The notes under the pieces are model-generated. The model saw only the letters and a list, made by a program, of their open reading frames with translations, was not told where the DNA came from and did not search any database. Shown here piece by piece: positions 44,491 through 53,131 of a DNA stretch of 64,000 nucleotides; position 1 is the first letter of the stretch, and every line of letters starts with the position of its first letter. The DNA comes from Terrimesophilobacter bigeumensis. GTDB taxonomy: Bacteria > Actinomycetota > Actinomycetes > Actinomycetales > Microbacteriaceae. Where the stretch lies: NCBI RefSeq assembly GCF_039537265.1, contig NZ_BAABAE010000003.1, positions 558,001-622,000 on the forward strand. Reading direction: 5' to 3'. The translations under genes and the position numbers were made by a program.

Positions 44491-45315
44491 ATGCCTCCCA
44501 CCCCGCTTCCCACCGTCTCGATCGTCATCCCCGCCTACAACGAGGAGGCGTCGATTCGCGCCTGCGTGACTGCGGCCATCTTCCAGACCTCGCCGGCGAG
44601 CGAGATCATCGTCGTCGACAACAAGTCGACCGACGGCACGGCCGGGATCGTCGCAGCGATCCAACGGGAGCATCCGGACAGCCCGGTGCTGTACTTCCAG
44701 CAGAACGAGGAGCAGGGGCTCGTCCCCACGCGCAACTTCGGCCTCGACCGCGCCCAGGGCAACGTGATCGGCCGGATCGACGCCGACTCGGTCATCGAGC
44801 CGAACTGGGTCGAAGAGGTGCAGAAGGCCTTCGCGGACGAGGGTGTTGCCGCGGCGACCGGGCCGGTGCTCTACTACGACATGCCGTTGCGACGGTTCGG
44901 GCTCAAGGCGGATGACCAGGTGCGCCGCTTCATTCTGAAGCTCAGCCGCGACTACCACTTCCTGTTCGGCAGCAACATGGCCATCCGGCGCACCGCCTGG
45001 CTCGCCATCCGCGACCAGACCTGCCGTGACGAGGGCGACGAATTGCACGAGGACATCGACCTCTCCGTGCACCTGGCCCAGAACGACCTGACCGTCGCGT
45101 ACGTGCCGACCATGGTCAGCGGGATGTCCGCCCGGCGCCTCGAGGACTCGCCGCGCGATTACGCCTACTACGTCCGGCGCTTCGAGCGCACCTACGCCCG
45201 ACACGGGCTCATGAACCCGGTGCTGCGTGCGCCGATGTGGGTGTTCTTCGCGATCTACCCGCTCGGCAAGACGATCCGCGTCATCCGTCAGCGGCGTCTC
45301 GCGCGGGCAGCCTGA
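44491..45315 (+). CDS. Family 2 glycosyltransferase
   Basis: 274 residues. GT-A fold: TVSIVIPAYNEEASIRACV at the start, VVDNKSTDGTAG, and the metal motif in GRIDADSVIEPNWV. HEDIDLSVHL corresponds to the later acidic motif. A hydrophobic segment near the C-terminus (VFFAIYPLGKTI) may touch the membrane. Acceptor unknown; probably envelope glycan or glycolipid. Confidence 0.9.
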   Translation: MPPTPLPTVSIVIPAYNEEASIRACVTAAIFQTSPASEIIVVDNKSTDGTAGIVAAIQREHPDSPVLYFQQNEEQGLVPTRNFGLDRAQGNVIGRIDADSVIEPNWVEEVQKAFADEGVAAATGPVLYYDMPLRRFGLKADDQVRRFILKLSRDYHFLFGSNMAIRRTAWLAIRDQTCRDEGDELHEDIDLSVHLAQNDLTVAYVPTMVSGMSARRLEDSPRDYAYYVRRFERTYARHGLMNPVLRAPMWVFFAIYPLGKTIRVIRQRRLARAA

Positions 45316-45335
45316 CGGTTGTCGCCCCGCCCGGT

Positions 45336-45341
45336 TAGCCT
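45336..45341 (+). promoter_or_regulatory. -10 hexamer TAGCCT of dinB
   Basis: TAGCCT ends 6 nt before the GTG at 45348. No SOS box (GAAC-N4-GTTC type) is seen in front. Confidence 0.55.
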
Positions 45342-45347
45342 GAGTGG

Positions 45348-46619
45348 GTGGGCAGGCAGGATGGCAGTACGCGGCAGGTGAGTGCTGCCTCCGTCGACAG
45401 TTCGACGGCCACGATCCTGCACGTCGACCTCGACGCGTTCTTCGCCTCGGTCGAACTCCTCGACCGGCCGGAACTCGCCGACAAGCCGGTCGTCGTCGCC
45501 CACGACTCTGCACGTTCGGTCGTGACGGCGGCGAACTATCCGGCGCGCAGGTTCGGCGTGCGCTCGGCCATCCCGCTCGCCCGGGCCCTGCAGTTGTGCC
45601 CGAGTGCGGTCGTGCTCGAACCGCATTTCGAGAAGTACCGCCACTACTCACGGCAGGTCATGGCGATCTTCGACGACATGACCCCCATCGTCGAACGACT
45701 CGGCATCGACGAGGCGTTCCTGGATGTCGCTGGCGCCCGCGGCGTGATCGGCTCGCCCGCCGAGGTGGCTGCCCTCATCCGGCAGCGGGTGCGCGACGAG
45801 ACCGGGCTCGCCTGCTCGGTCGGCGCTGCCGCCACCAAGTTCGTCGCCAAGCTCGCGTCCGGCCTCGCGAAGCCGGACGGCCTGCTCGTGATCCCGAGAG
45901 CGGAGACCCTCGGGTTCCTGCACCCTCTGCCGGTGAGCGCGCTGTGGGGCGTCGGCGCCGTGACCGAGAAGTCGCTGCTGGGGCGTGGCCTTCACACGAT
46001 CGGCGACATCGCCGAGACCCCGGTCGCGGTGCTGCGCCGCATCGTCGGGGAGGCTGGTGCGGCGAAGCTCCACGCGCTCGCAAACGGCATCGACCCACGG
46101 CGGGTGACACCGGACACGGTCGATAAGAGCGTCGGTCACGAGGTGACCTTCGAGGTCGACGTGTCGGAGCCGGGCGTGCTGCGTCGGGAACTGCTGCGCC
46201 AGGCCGACCAGGTGGCGAGGCGGCTGCGCGCATCCGGCGTCGAGGGTCGCACCGTCGTACTCAAGCTGCGCTACTCGGACTTCACGACCATCACGCGGTC
46301 GAGGACGCTCGCCGAGCCCACGGATGTCGGTCGCCGGATCGCGGAGGAGGTCCGGTCGCTCTACGACGCGCTCGGCGCGCATCCGCCGGTACGGCTCATC
46401 GGGGTGCGGATGGAGCAACTCGCCGTGAGCGGAGGCGCCCCACAGGGGCTCTGGGACGACGACGAGGACTGGCGGGACGCCGAGCGTGCGATCGATGGTG
46501 TGGGGGAGCGGTTCGGGCGGGATGCGGTGCGGCCGGCGTCGCTCCTGCGACCGGCCAGGGAGGTGGGTCCGTCCAAGCGACGACCGCATCTGCCGGACGC
46601 GGGTAGCGTTGACATATGA
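45348..46619 (+). CDS. dinB: DNA polymerase IV (Y family)
   Basis: 423 residues. Translesion polymerase: catalytic acids in ILHVDLDAFFASVE and RLGIDEAFLDV, helix-hairpin-helix PVSALWGVGAVTEKSL, and little-finger domain (KSVGHEVTFEVDVSEPG onward). The C-terminus has a disordered extension without a clear clamp-binding peptide. The stop overlaps the next gene by 4 bases. Confidence 0.96.
   Translation: MGRQDGSTRQVSAASVDSSTATILHVDLDAFFASVELLDRPELADKPVVVAHDSARSVVTAANYPARRFGVRSAIPLARALQLCPSAVVLEPHFEKYRHYSRQVMAIFDDMTPIVERLGIDEAFLDVAGARGVIGSPAEVAALIRQRVRDETGLACSVGAAATKFVAKLASGLAKPDGLLVIPRAETLGFLHPLPVSALWGVGAVTEKSLLGRGLHTIGDIAETPVAVLRRIVGEAGAAKLHALANGIDPRRVTPDTVDKSVGHEVTFEVDVSEPGVLRRELLRQADQVARRLRASGVEGRTVVLKLRYSDFTTITRSRTLAEPTDVGRRIAEEVRSLYDALGAHPPVRLIGVRMEQLAVSGGAPQGLWDDDEDWRDAERAIDGVGERFGRDAVRPASLLRPAREVGPSKRRPHLPDAGSVDI
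46604..46609 (+). promoter_or_regulatory. -10 hexamer TAGCGT inside the dinB 3' end
   Basis: TAGCGT ends 6 nt before the ATG at 46616, so the next gene may have its own leaderless transcript as well as read-through from dinB. Confidence 0.5.
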
Positions 46620-47068
46620 CCACCGAACCTGGATCGAGCCCCGAAAACCCCCTCGACAACACGACCGACTGGGTCGCGAAGCAACTCAAGGAGTATGACA
46701 AGTCCGACGGGACTTCCTGGCCGACCCTTCGTGGTCGGCCGCTCATGCTGCTGACGACGAAGGGGGCGAAGTCGGGGGTGTGGCGCCGCACGGTGCTGCT
46801 TTACGGCGAGCACGATGGTCGCGTGATCCTCGTCGCGTCGAAGGGCGGGCATCCGCAGCATCCGGCCTGGTACGTCAATCTGCGGGAGAACCCCGAAGTT
46901 CGCGTGCAGGTGCATGAGCGCAAGTTCGCCGCGATCGCGAGGACGGCGACGGTGGAGGAGAAGCCAGAGCTCTGGGCGCTCATGGCCGAGATCTGGCCTT
47001 CCTACCTCGAATACCAGGAGAAGACCGACCGCGACATCCCGGTCGTCGTCCTCGACCCGCTCGGCTGA
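46616..47068 (+). CDS. DDN-type F420-dependent nitroreductase/quinone reductase family protein
   Basis: 150 residues, flavin-reductase split-barrel of the deazaflavin (DDN) family: RGRPLMLLTTKGAKSGVWRRTVLLYGEHDGRVILVASKGGHPQHPAWYVNL. Binds F420 in the family. The ATG overlaps the dinB stop. Confidence 0.92.
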   Translation: MTTEPGSSPENPLDNTTDWVAKQLKEYDKSDGTSWPTLRGRPLMLLTTKGAKSGVWRRTVLLYGEHDGRVILVASKGGHPQHPAWYVNLRENPEVRVQVHERKFAAIARTATVEEKPELWALMAEIWPSYLEYQEKTDRDIPVVVLDPLG

Positions 47069-47084
47069 GGTTCAGGCGGCCGAT

Positions 47085-48017
47085 TCAGGCGTTGCGGTTG
47101 AACTGCGGCACGACCTCGCGGGCGAGGAAATCGAGGTGGTCGAGGTCGTGCAGGTCCAGGACCTGGAAGTAGAAGCGCGTGAACCCCGCCTCGGCGAGCG
47201 CGCCGACCTGGTCGACGATCTCGGATGCCGTCCCGACGAAACTGCCGTCCCGCATCCGGTCGAGGTCGCGACCGATCGCGGTCGCACGCCTCTCGGCATC
47301 CGCTGTCGTGGTGCCGCCGGCGACCGTGCCCGCCGTGGACATGATGAGGGTCGAGGGATCGCGACCGAGATCCTCGCACGCCGCACGAACGCGGGCCATC
47401 CGGGGCGCCATCTCCGAGAACGAGGCGAACCCGGTGTTGTATTCGGTCGCGAAGCGGGCGGCGAGCGCCGGCGTCTTCTTCGCGCCGCCACCGCCCACGA
47501 TGACCGGCATGGGCGACTGCACGGGCTTCGGCAGGGCGGGGGAGTCGACGAGCGTGTAGTGCTCGCCGGCGAAGTGGTAGCGCTCGCCGACCGGGGTCGA
47601 CCAGAAGCCGGTCACGATCTCGAGCTGCTCCTCGAGCATGCCGAACCTCTTGTCGGGGAACGGGATGCCATACGCCCGGTGCTCCTTCTCGAACCAGCCG
47701 GCGCCGAGGCCGAGCTCGGCCCGCCCGCCCGACATGGCATCCACCTGGGCGACCTGGATCGCGAGAATGCCGGGGTGGCGGTAGGTGACGCTCGAGACGA
47801 GCGTGCCGAGCCGGATGCGATCGGTCTCGCGCGCGAGGCCGGCGAGGCTCGTCCAGGCATCCGAAGGGCCGGGGAGGCCGTCGCCCTCGCCCATCCGGAG
47901 GTAGTGGTCGCTGCGGAAGAAGGCGTCGAATCCGAGACGTTCGCTCGCCTGGGCGACGGCGAGCAGATCCTCGTAGCTGGCGCCCTGTTGCGGCTCGGTG
48001 AAGATGCGAAAGTCCAT
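47085..48017 (-). CDS. F420-dependent LLM-class oxidoreductase
   Basis: 310 residues, luciferase-like barrel close to the TIGR03560 group: GFDAFFRSDHYLRMGEGDGLPGPSDAWTSLAGLARETDRIRLGTLVSSVTYRHPG. Probably F420-dependent; substrate unknown. The minus-strand CAGGCT ends 6 nt before the ATG. It converges on the DDN-type gene (16-base gap), and its promoter faces that of the TPP riboswitch operon. Confidence 0.9.
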   Translation of the reverse strand: MDFRIFTEPQQGASYEDLLAVAQASERLGFDAFFRSDHYLRMGEGDGLPGPSDAWTSLAGLARETDRIRLGTLVSSVTYRHPGILAIQVAQVDAMSGGRAELGLGAGWFEKEHRAYGIPFPDKRFGMLEEQLEIVTGFWSTPVGERYHFAGEHYTLVDSPALPKPVQSPMPVIVGGGGAKKTPALAARFATEYNTGFASFSEMAPRMARVRAACEDLGRDPSTLIMSTAGTVAGGTTTADAERRATAIGRDLDRMRDGSFVGTASEIVDQVGALAEAGFTRFYFQVLDLHDLDHLDFLAREVVPQFNRNA

Positions 48018-48036
48018 GTCCCCAGCCTGCCATGGC

Positions 48037-48042
48037 TATACT
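48037..48042 (+). promoter_or_regulatory. -10 hexamer TATACT of the thiamin-precursor operon
   Basis: TATACT lies about 10 bases before the riboswitch, placing the transcription start near 48049-48052. No clear -35 is seen. Confidence 0.55.
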
Positions 48043-48051
48043 CAGAGGCGA

Positions 48052-48138
48052 ACACGGGAGTCCGGTGAGCCGGGCTGAGAGGAAGCTGATCGAAGCTTCG
48101 ACCGTCGAACCTGATCTGGATCATGCCAGCGCAGGGAG
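48052..48138 (+). promoter_or_regulatory. TPP riboswitch (THI element)
   Basis: The conserved boxes are all present: ACGGGAGTCC, GGGCTGAGAGG, the variable P3 stem (AAGCTGATCGAAGCTT), ACCGTCGAACCTGATCTGG and ATCATGCCAGCGCAGGGA. It should fold on binding thiamin pyrophosphate and lower expression of the genes downstream. About 50 bases separate it from the first start codon. Confidence 0.96.
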
Positions 48139-48188
48139 GACCATTCTCAACATCCCGTGCCATTTCCTCGAGTGAAAGGGCACGAAAA

Positions 48189-48800
48189 GTGACCAAGACA
48201 ACAACATCCACCCCGACCCGCAATCTCAAGTGGCGCGTCGTCGACATCGTCGTGGCCAGCGTGATCGGCGTCGCCAGCGGCGCGATCTTCCTCGTCTGGA
48301 ACGTCGCATCCGGGCCGCTTACCGACCCGCTCAAGCTCCTTCTGCCGGGTCTGCAGGCCCTCGGTGGCGGCTTCTGGCTGTTCGCCGGCGTGCTCACCGG
48401 GCTCGTGATCCGCAAGCCAGGTGCTGCGCTCTACGGTGAGCTGGTTGCCGCCGCTGTCTCCGCGCTCGTCGGAAACCAGTGGGGGCCGACGACCCTCGTG
48501 AGCGGACTGACCCAGGGGCTCGGCGCCGAGCTCGTGTTCCTCGTCTTCCTCTACGCGAACTGGCGGGTCTGGGTCGCGATCCTCGCCGGAGCCGTGGCAG
48601 GCCTGGCGATGGCGGTCACCGACCTTCTCATCTGGTACCCGGGCGCGGCCACCCTGTTCATGACGGTGTACACGATCTCCGGGATCGTCTCCGGTGCCGT
48701 CATCGCAGGCTTCCTCTCCTGGCTTGCGGTGCGCGGGCTTGCGAAGACGGGCGCGCTGGACCGATTCGCCTCCGGCCGCGAGACGACCGCACGCGTCTGA
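48189..48800 (+). CDS. ykoE: YkoE-type ECF transporter S component (thiamin precursor)
   Basis: 203 residues with about six spans. Pattern KWRVVDIVVASVIGVASGAIFLVWN and NQWGPTTLVSGLTQGLGAELVF matches YkoE, the substrate-binding membrane part that imports hydroxymethylpyrimidine or thiamin. GTG 48189 follows GAAAGGG. First gene behind the TPP riboswitch. Confidence 0.92.
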   Translation: MTKTTTSTPTRNLKWRVVDIVVASVIGVASGAIFLVWNVASGPLTDPLKLLLPGLQALGGGFWLFAGVLTGLVIRKPGAALYGELVAAAVSALVGNQWGPTTLVSGLTQGLGAELVFLVFLYANWRVWVAILAGAVAGLAMAVTDLLIWYPGAATLFMTVYTISGIVSGAVIAGFLSWLAVRGLAKTGALDRFASGRETTARV

Positions 48801-48802
48801 CG

Positions 48803-50245
48803 ATGACCGAGGGTTCGCCGGCCTCACCCGCGCGCGTGAGCGCCAGCGGATGGGGCTGGCGGCACGCTTCCCGTGAACGCTGGGCGGTGCGCGACCTCGA
48901 TCTCACGATCGAGCCGGGGGAGCGCGTGTTGCTGCTCGGGGCATCCGGCGCGGGCAAGTCGACCCTGTTGCAGGCGCTCGCGGGCGTGCTCGGCGGAGAC
49001 GAGGAGGGCGAGTCGTCCGGTGGGCTCCTCGTCGACGGAGCAGCGCCGACCCGGACGCGCGGTCGTGCCGGGCTCGTGCTGCAGGACCCGGACAGCCAGG
49101 TCATCCTCGCGAAGGTCGGCGACGATGTCGCTTTCGGGTGCGAGAACCTCGGTGTCCCGCGCGAGGAGACCTGGCGGCGGGTGCGCGAGGCGCTGGATGC
49201 CGTCGGCCTCGATGTAGCGCTCGACCGCTCGACCGCAGCGCTCTCCGGCGGTCAGAAGCAGCGGCTCGCGCTCGCCGGTGTGCTGGCGATGCGCCCCGGT
49301 CTGCTGCTGCTCGACGAGCCGACGGCGAATCTCGACCCGGCCGGGGTGATCGAGGTACGGTCCGCCGTGGAGCGAGTGCTCGAACGGACGGGCGCCACCC
49401 TGGTCGTCGTGGAGCACCGGGTCGACGTGTGGCTTCCCCTCGTCGATCGCGTGGTCGTGCTCTCGCCGGAGGGCGGACTGCTTGCCGACGGCGCACCGGA
49501 TGCCGTGCTCCGGGCGCAGGGACGCTCGCTCGCCGAGGCGGGGGTCTGGGTGCCGGGCTTCCCCCCTCCGCTTCCGGCCCGTCGTCGCGCACCGGGGGCC
49601 GGGCTTCTTGCCGCACGCGAGCTGTCGGTCGGACGCGACACGGCCATCCGGGAGGGCATCGAGCTGACGGTGGCGGCCGGTACCGCGACCGCGATCACCG
49701 GGCCGAACGGTTCCGGCAAGACCACACTGGGCTTCACCTTCGCCGGGCTCCTGCCGCCGATCGCGGGGGAGGTCGAAGCGACCGGGGAACTGCGCGGTGC
49801 TGCGGGCGTGCACCCCATCCGCTGGAAATCGCGCGAACTGCTCACCCGCATCGGTACGGTGTTCCAGGAGCCGGAGCACCAGTTCCTCACGGCGACCGTG
49901 CGCGACGAGCTCGCGGTCGGGCCGCGTGCTCTGAAGCTCCCGGCCGCCGAGATTGCCGCGCGCGTCGATGAACTGCTGCAACGCCTGCGCCTCGACATGC
50001 TCGCCGCCGCCAACCCCTTCACCCTGTCCGGCGGCGAGAAGCGCCGATTGAGCGTGGCCACCGTGCTCGCGACGCGCCCGCGCATCCTCGTGCTCGACGA
50101 GCCGACCTTCGGACAGGATTCCCGGACCTGGGCGGAGCAGGTCGCGATCCTCGCCGAACTCGTCGACGATGGCGGGGCGATCGTCGCCTCGAGCCATGAC
50201 CGGTTGTTCGTCGAGGCGCTCGCGGATGGCGAGGTGAGATTGTGA
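48803..50245 (+). CDS. ykoD: ECF transporter ATPase with two ABC domains (YkoD type)
   Basis: 480 residues, two fused ABC domains. First: Walker A LGASGAGKSTL, signature LSGGQKQRLAL, Walker B LLLLDEPTANLDP. Second: Walker A TGPNGSGKTTLG, signature LSGGEKRRLSV, Walker B ILVLDEPTFGQD. Powers import together with the S and T components. It starts 2 bases after ykoE and overlaps ykoC by 4 bases (GTGA). Confidence 0.94.
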   Translation: MTEGSPASPARVSASGWGWRHASRERWAVRDLDLTIEPGERVLLLGASGAGKSTLLQALAGVLGGDEEGESSGGLLVDGAAPTRTRGRAGLVLQDPDSQVILAKVGDDVAFGCENLGVPREETWRRVREALDAVGLDVALDRSTAALSGGQKQRLALAGVLAMRPGLLLLDEPTANLDPAGVIEVRSAVERVLERTGATLVVVEHRVDVWLPLVDRVVVLSPEGGLLADGAPDAVLRAQGRSLAEAGVWVPGFPPPLPARRRAPGAGLLAARELSVGRDTAIREGIELTVAAGTATAITGPNGSGKTTLGFTFAGLLPPIAGEVEATGELRGAAGVHPIRWKSRELLTRIGTVFQEPEHQFLTATVRDELAVGPRALKLPAAEIAARVDELLQRLRLDMLAAANPFTLSGGEKRRLSVATVLATRPRILVLDEPTFGQDSRTWAEQVAILAELVDDGGAIVASSHDRLFVEALADGEVRL

Positions 50246-51084
50246 GCGTCGGGGATGAGGGGTCTCGGCAGGCGCGACCGGAGAAAGTGGCGCGACCGGA
50301 GAAAGTGGCGCGACCGGAGAAGAGCGCGACGCATCCGTTCGACCGTGTGAACCCGGTGTCGAAGCTCGGCGCCGCACTCCTGCTCGCAGCCTGCCTCGTG
50401 CTCACGATCGATTGGGTCTCGGCGAGCACGGCGCTCGTGCTCGAGCTCATGGCGATCCCCTTCCTCGGGGTGCGGCCGCGCGAGTTCTGGCTGCGCACGC
50501 TCCCCGTGTGGATCGCCGCACCTTTCACCGGGCTCACGATCCTGCTCTACGGCCAGGCGGCGGGAAACGTCTACTGGGAGTGGTTCGCCATCCGGATCAG
50601 CGACGGCTCGATCGACCTCGCGACCGCGACCGCCGTGCGTGTGCTCGCGATCGGGCTGCCCGCTGTCGTGCTCTTCATCACGGTGGATCCGACCGACCTC
50701 GCGGACGGCCTCGCCCAGGTGTGGCACCTGCCTGCCCGCTTCGTGGTCGGGGCGCTTGCGGCGCTGCGGCTCGTCGGGCTCTTCCTCGACGACTGGAAGT
50801 ATCTCGAACTCGCCCGGCGGGCTCGCGGCGTCGGCGATACCGGGCGCATGCGCCGGATCCCGGGACAGGTGTTCGCTCTGCTCGTGCTCGCCATCCGACG
50901 GGGGAGCAAGCTTGCGACCGCGATGGAGGCGCGCGGGTTCGGTGGACCGACCCAGCGCACCTGGGCGCGCGATTCGCGGTTCGGATGGCGCGAGTGGGCG
51001 GTGCTGATTGCTGGTTTGATGGTGGGCATGATCGCGATCGCCGCCGCAGTGCTCACCGGCCACTGGAACTTCATTGTCGGCTGA
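50242..51084 (+). CDS. ykoC: ECF transporter T component (CbiQ/YkoC type) with repeat N-terminus
   Basis: 280 residues with about five spans. The coupling motifs RRARGVGDTGRMRRIPGQ and TAMEARGFGGPTQRTW (Ala-Arg-Gly type) are present. The first about 30 residues contain ARPEKV repeated nearly three times, from 18-bp DNA repeats that share a 27-bp block with the gatA tail. The family does not need this N-terminus. Confidence 0.92.
   Translation: MSVGDEGSRQARPEKVARPEKVARPEKSATHPFDRVNPVSKLGAALLLAACLVLTIDWVSASTALVLELMAIPFLGVRPREFWLRTLPVWIAAPFTGLTILLYGQAAGNVYWEWFAIRISDGSIDLATATAVRVLAIGLPAVVLFITVDPTDLADGLAQVWHLPARFVVGALAALRLVGLFLDDWKYLELARRARGVGDTGRMRRIPGQVFALLVLAIRRGSKLATAMEARGFGGPTQRTWARDSRFGWREWAVLIAGLMVGMIAIAAAVLTGHWNFIVG
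50259..50324 (+). repeat. 27-bp shared block with three 18-bp tandem repeats
   Basis: Block 50259-50285 matches 23496-23522 in reverse complement at 26 of 27 bases. The 18-bp unit GGCGCGACCGGAGAAAGT occurs at 50271, 50289 and 50307, all in frame with the T-component gene. Confidence 0.88.
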
Positions 51085-51586
51085 ACCTGCGCCGACCCCT
51101 CGGCGCCCCGACATCGTGCTCGTCGACGGTCGCAGCGGCTCCGGAAAGACCGAGCTCGCGCGCGCCATGGTCGCCCAGAAGCCCGAGTTGCAGCTCGTAC
51201 GCATGGACGACCTCTACCCGGGCTGGGACGGGCTGGAGGCAGGCAGCCGGCACGTGCACGACTACGTGATCGCCGCATCCGTCCGGCGCTGGCAACGCTG
51301 GGACTGGGCGGATGGCGCCCCGGCCGAATGGCACGTTCTCGACCCGGCGCGGCCCGTACTGGTCGAAGGATGCGGCGCGCTGAGTCGTGCGAACCGTGCT
51401 CTCGCAGCCTGGGCGGTGTGGGTCGAGCTCGACGAGCCGACCCGCCGAGCCAGGGTGCGCGCGCGGGACGGCGACTCCTGGGCGGACCGCTGGGACGACT
51501 GGGCGGCCCAGGAGGAGGCGTTCATCGCCCGCGAGAACCCGCGTGAGCTCGCCGACACCGTGGTCGACGGGAACGAGATCTCCTGA
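51074..51586 (+). CDS. P-loop kinase-like ATPase
   Basis: 170 residues. Walker A LVDGRSGSGKTELARAMV; VRMDDLYPGWDGLEAGS resembles the substrate-binding part of uridine or phosphoribulokinase-like P-loop kinases. Start TTG at 51074 overlaps the T-component end by 11 bases, so it is likely in the riboswitch operon. Substrate unknown; a role in thiamin-precursor metabolism is only a guess from position. Confidence 0.82.
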   Translation: MSAEPAPTPRRPDIVLVDGRSGSGKTELARAMVAQKPELQLVRMDDLYPGWDGLEAGSRHVHDYVIAASVRRWQRWDWADGAPAEWHVLDPARPVLVEGCGALSRANRALAAWAVWVELDEPTRRARVRARDGDSWADRWDDWAAQEEAFIARENPRELADTVVDGNEIS

Positions 51587-51592
51587 GGCCGA

Positions 51593-52216
51593 TCAGTCTC
51601 CGACGTTCCAGCGCTGGACGAACGGGCTGCCCTCGGGCCGCGTCTCGAGGCGTTCGCCCGCACATGTTACGGACATGTCCGCCCCGCTCGAGTCGGTCAG
51701 CGGCAGGTCCGTGGCCGGCAGATTCGTCACGACGCCCTCGATCTCGATCGTCAGCTCGAGCTGCACGTCGGTTTCCCAGTTGCTGAACTCGACCCGGTCG
51801 CTTGCGGCGTCCCAGGCCCAGTCGCCGTAAGCGGAACCGAACTGGCGGAGCTGGGTGATCGAGGTCGGAGCGTCGGCGGGCGCGACGGTCAGCTCGAAGG
51901 TGACGTCGACCGAGTTGGTTGCGAGCCCCTCCTCGGCGAGTTGAAGCTCCTGGGTGCCGAATCCGCTCACCGCGACGACGGGCATTCCGGTGTCCTGCAT
52001 CTGGGTGAGGAGTTGCGCGGCCATGTCCTCGACATCCAGCTGCCAGGTCTTGTCGATGAGGCAGCCGGTGTCGGATGCCGGGGAGTCGGCTGCCGGTGCG
52101 TCGGCTCCCGGTTCGGAGCCCTCCGACTCGCCTGGAGCGGTCGTTGCACATCCGGCGAGGGCGAACAGCGCCAGGATCGGTGCGACGAGAAGGGTTGTGG
52201 AGCGTCGTGCGGTCAT
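51593..52216 (-). CDS. Secreted lipoprotein, unknown
   Basis: 207 residues. Signal peptide with lipobox LAGC (20-23), an acidic Ala/Ser-rich linker, then a domain with one Cys pair candidate (DTGCLIDKTWQLDVEDMAAQLLTQM ... MSVTCAGERLE). No family named. GGGGACA precedes the ATG. Its end converges on the P-loop kinase gene. Confidence 0.75.
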   Translation of the reverse strand: MTARRSTTLLVAPILALFALAGCATTAPGESEGSEPGADAPAADSPASDTGCLIDKTWQLDVEDMAAQLLTQMQDTGMPVVAVSGFGTQELQLAEEGLATNSVDVTFELTVAPADAPTSITQLRQFGSAYGDWAWDAASDRVEFSNWETDVQLELTIEIEGVVTNLPATDLPLTDSSGADMSVTCAGERLETRPEGSPFVQRWNVGD

Positions 52217-52284
52217 GGTGTGTCCCCGTTCCGGAGCAGGTGCTCCTACCTGTGCGACGAATCGGGGTGCAGTTCGGGTTGACA

Positions 52285-52641
52285 TCAGCCCCAGCCGAGT
52301 TCGTGGAGTTGCGCGTCGTCGATCCCGTAGAAGTGGGCGATCTCGTGCACGAGGGTCACGTGGATCTGGTCCCTGAGCTCGCCGAGGTCGGCGCTCACGT
52401 CGAGCAGCGGCTCGCGGTAGAGGATGATGCGGTCGGGCAGTTCCCCGAAGCCGTACTGCCCGCGGTCGGTGAGGTTCACACCGTCATACAGGCCGAGCAG
52501 GTCGAGCGAGCCGTCCTCCGGCCGATCCTCGACGACGAACACCACGTTGTCGAGGCCGTCGACCATGTCGTCCGGCAGCAAATCGAGCTCGTCGACGACG
52601 AGTTGCTCGAAGGCTTCCGCATCGAGGTCGAGGTCAGCCAT
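52285..52641 (-). CDS. Zincin-like metallopeptidase family protein (DUF1025 type)
   Basis: 118 residues. Minimal zincin with HExxH in HVTLVHEIAHFYGIDDAQLHELGW; the third ligand would be the later His or Asp. Overlaps the DUF2017 gene by 8 bases. Part of the conserved clpS cluster; function unknown. Confidence 0.9.
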   Translation of the reverse strand: MADLDLDAEAFEQLVVDELDLLPDDMVDGLDNVVFVVEDRPEDGSLDLLGLYDGVNLTDRGQYGFGELPDRIILYREPLLDVSADLGELRDQIHVTLVHEIAHFYGIDDAQLHELGWG

Positions 52642-53131
52642 CGGCCGCCGCCGCATCCGGAGCAGTGGCATCCACGGCCTCCACGAGGGAGTTCTGAAGG
52701 AACCCGAGCCAGTCGTAGAGGTTCTGCAGGATCGCATCCTCACTCGGTGCTTGATCGTCCGATTCGATGCCGAGGCGGCTCGCGAGGGTGAGCCGGATGT
52801 CGGTGAGGCTGCGCAGCCAGGCGCCGGCCTGCTGCGGGTCGAGTCGCAGCACACCCGTTTCGATGCTGTCGGAGAGCGTCAGGATGAGCGTGTCGGCGTT
52901 CGCGAGCTTGCGCTCGATGAGGCCACCCGCGGTGAACCGGCGGAACTCGGCCGAGGCGGCCGGATCATCCGGGTAGGCGTCGGGGATGAGGCGCACGACT
53001 GCGGGGTCCATACCGTCCCCCTCGCGCAGGAGCGCGGTGAGCTGCGAAGCGAGGTTCTGCAGCAGGAGCGCCTCGTCCCGCTCGATTCCGGCGGTCACCG
53101 CGCCGTCGTCCGCGCGCTCGAAGGGCTTCAC
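52634..53131 (-). CDS. DUF2017 family protein
   Basis: 165 residues, helical, of the actinobacterial DUF2017 family that usually follows clpS (LLLQNLASQLTALLREGDGMDPAV ... LRLDPQQAGAWLRSLTDIRLTLASRLGI). Overlaps both neighbours, so made together with ClpS. Role not known. Confidence 0.9.
   Translation of the reverse strand: MKPFERADDGAVTAGIERDEALLLQNLASQLTALLREGDGMDPAVVRLIPDAYPDDPAASAEFRRFTAGGLIERKLANADTLILTLSDSIETGVLRLDPQQAGAWLRSLTDIRLTLASRLGIESDDQAPSEDAILQNLYDWLGFLQNSLVEAVDATAPDAAAADG

Noticed and set aside
45300..45347. SOS box upstream of dinB
   Set aside because: No GAAC-N4-GTTC-like or related inverted repeat is present in the short gap.
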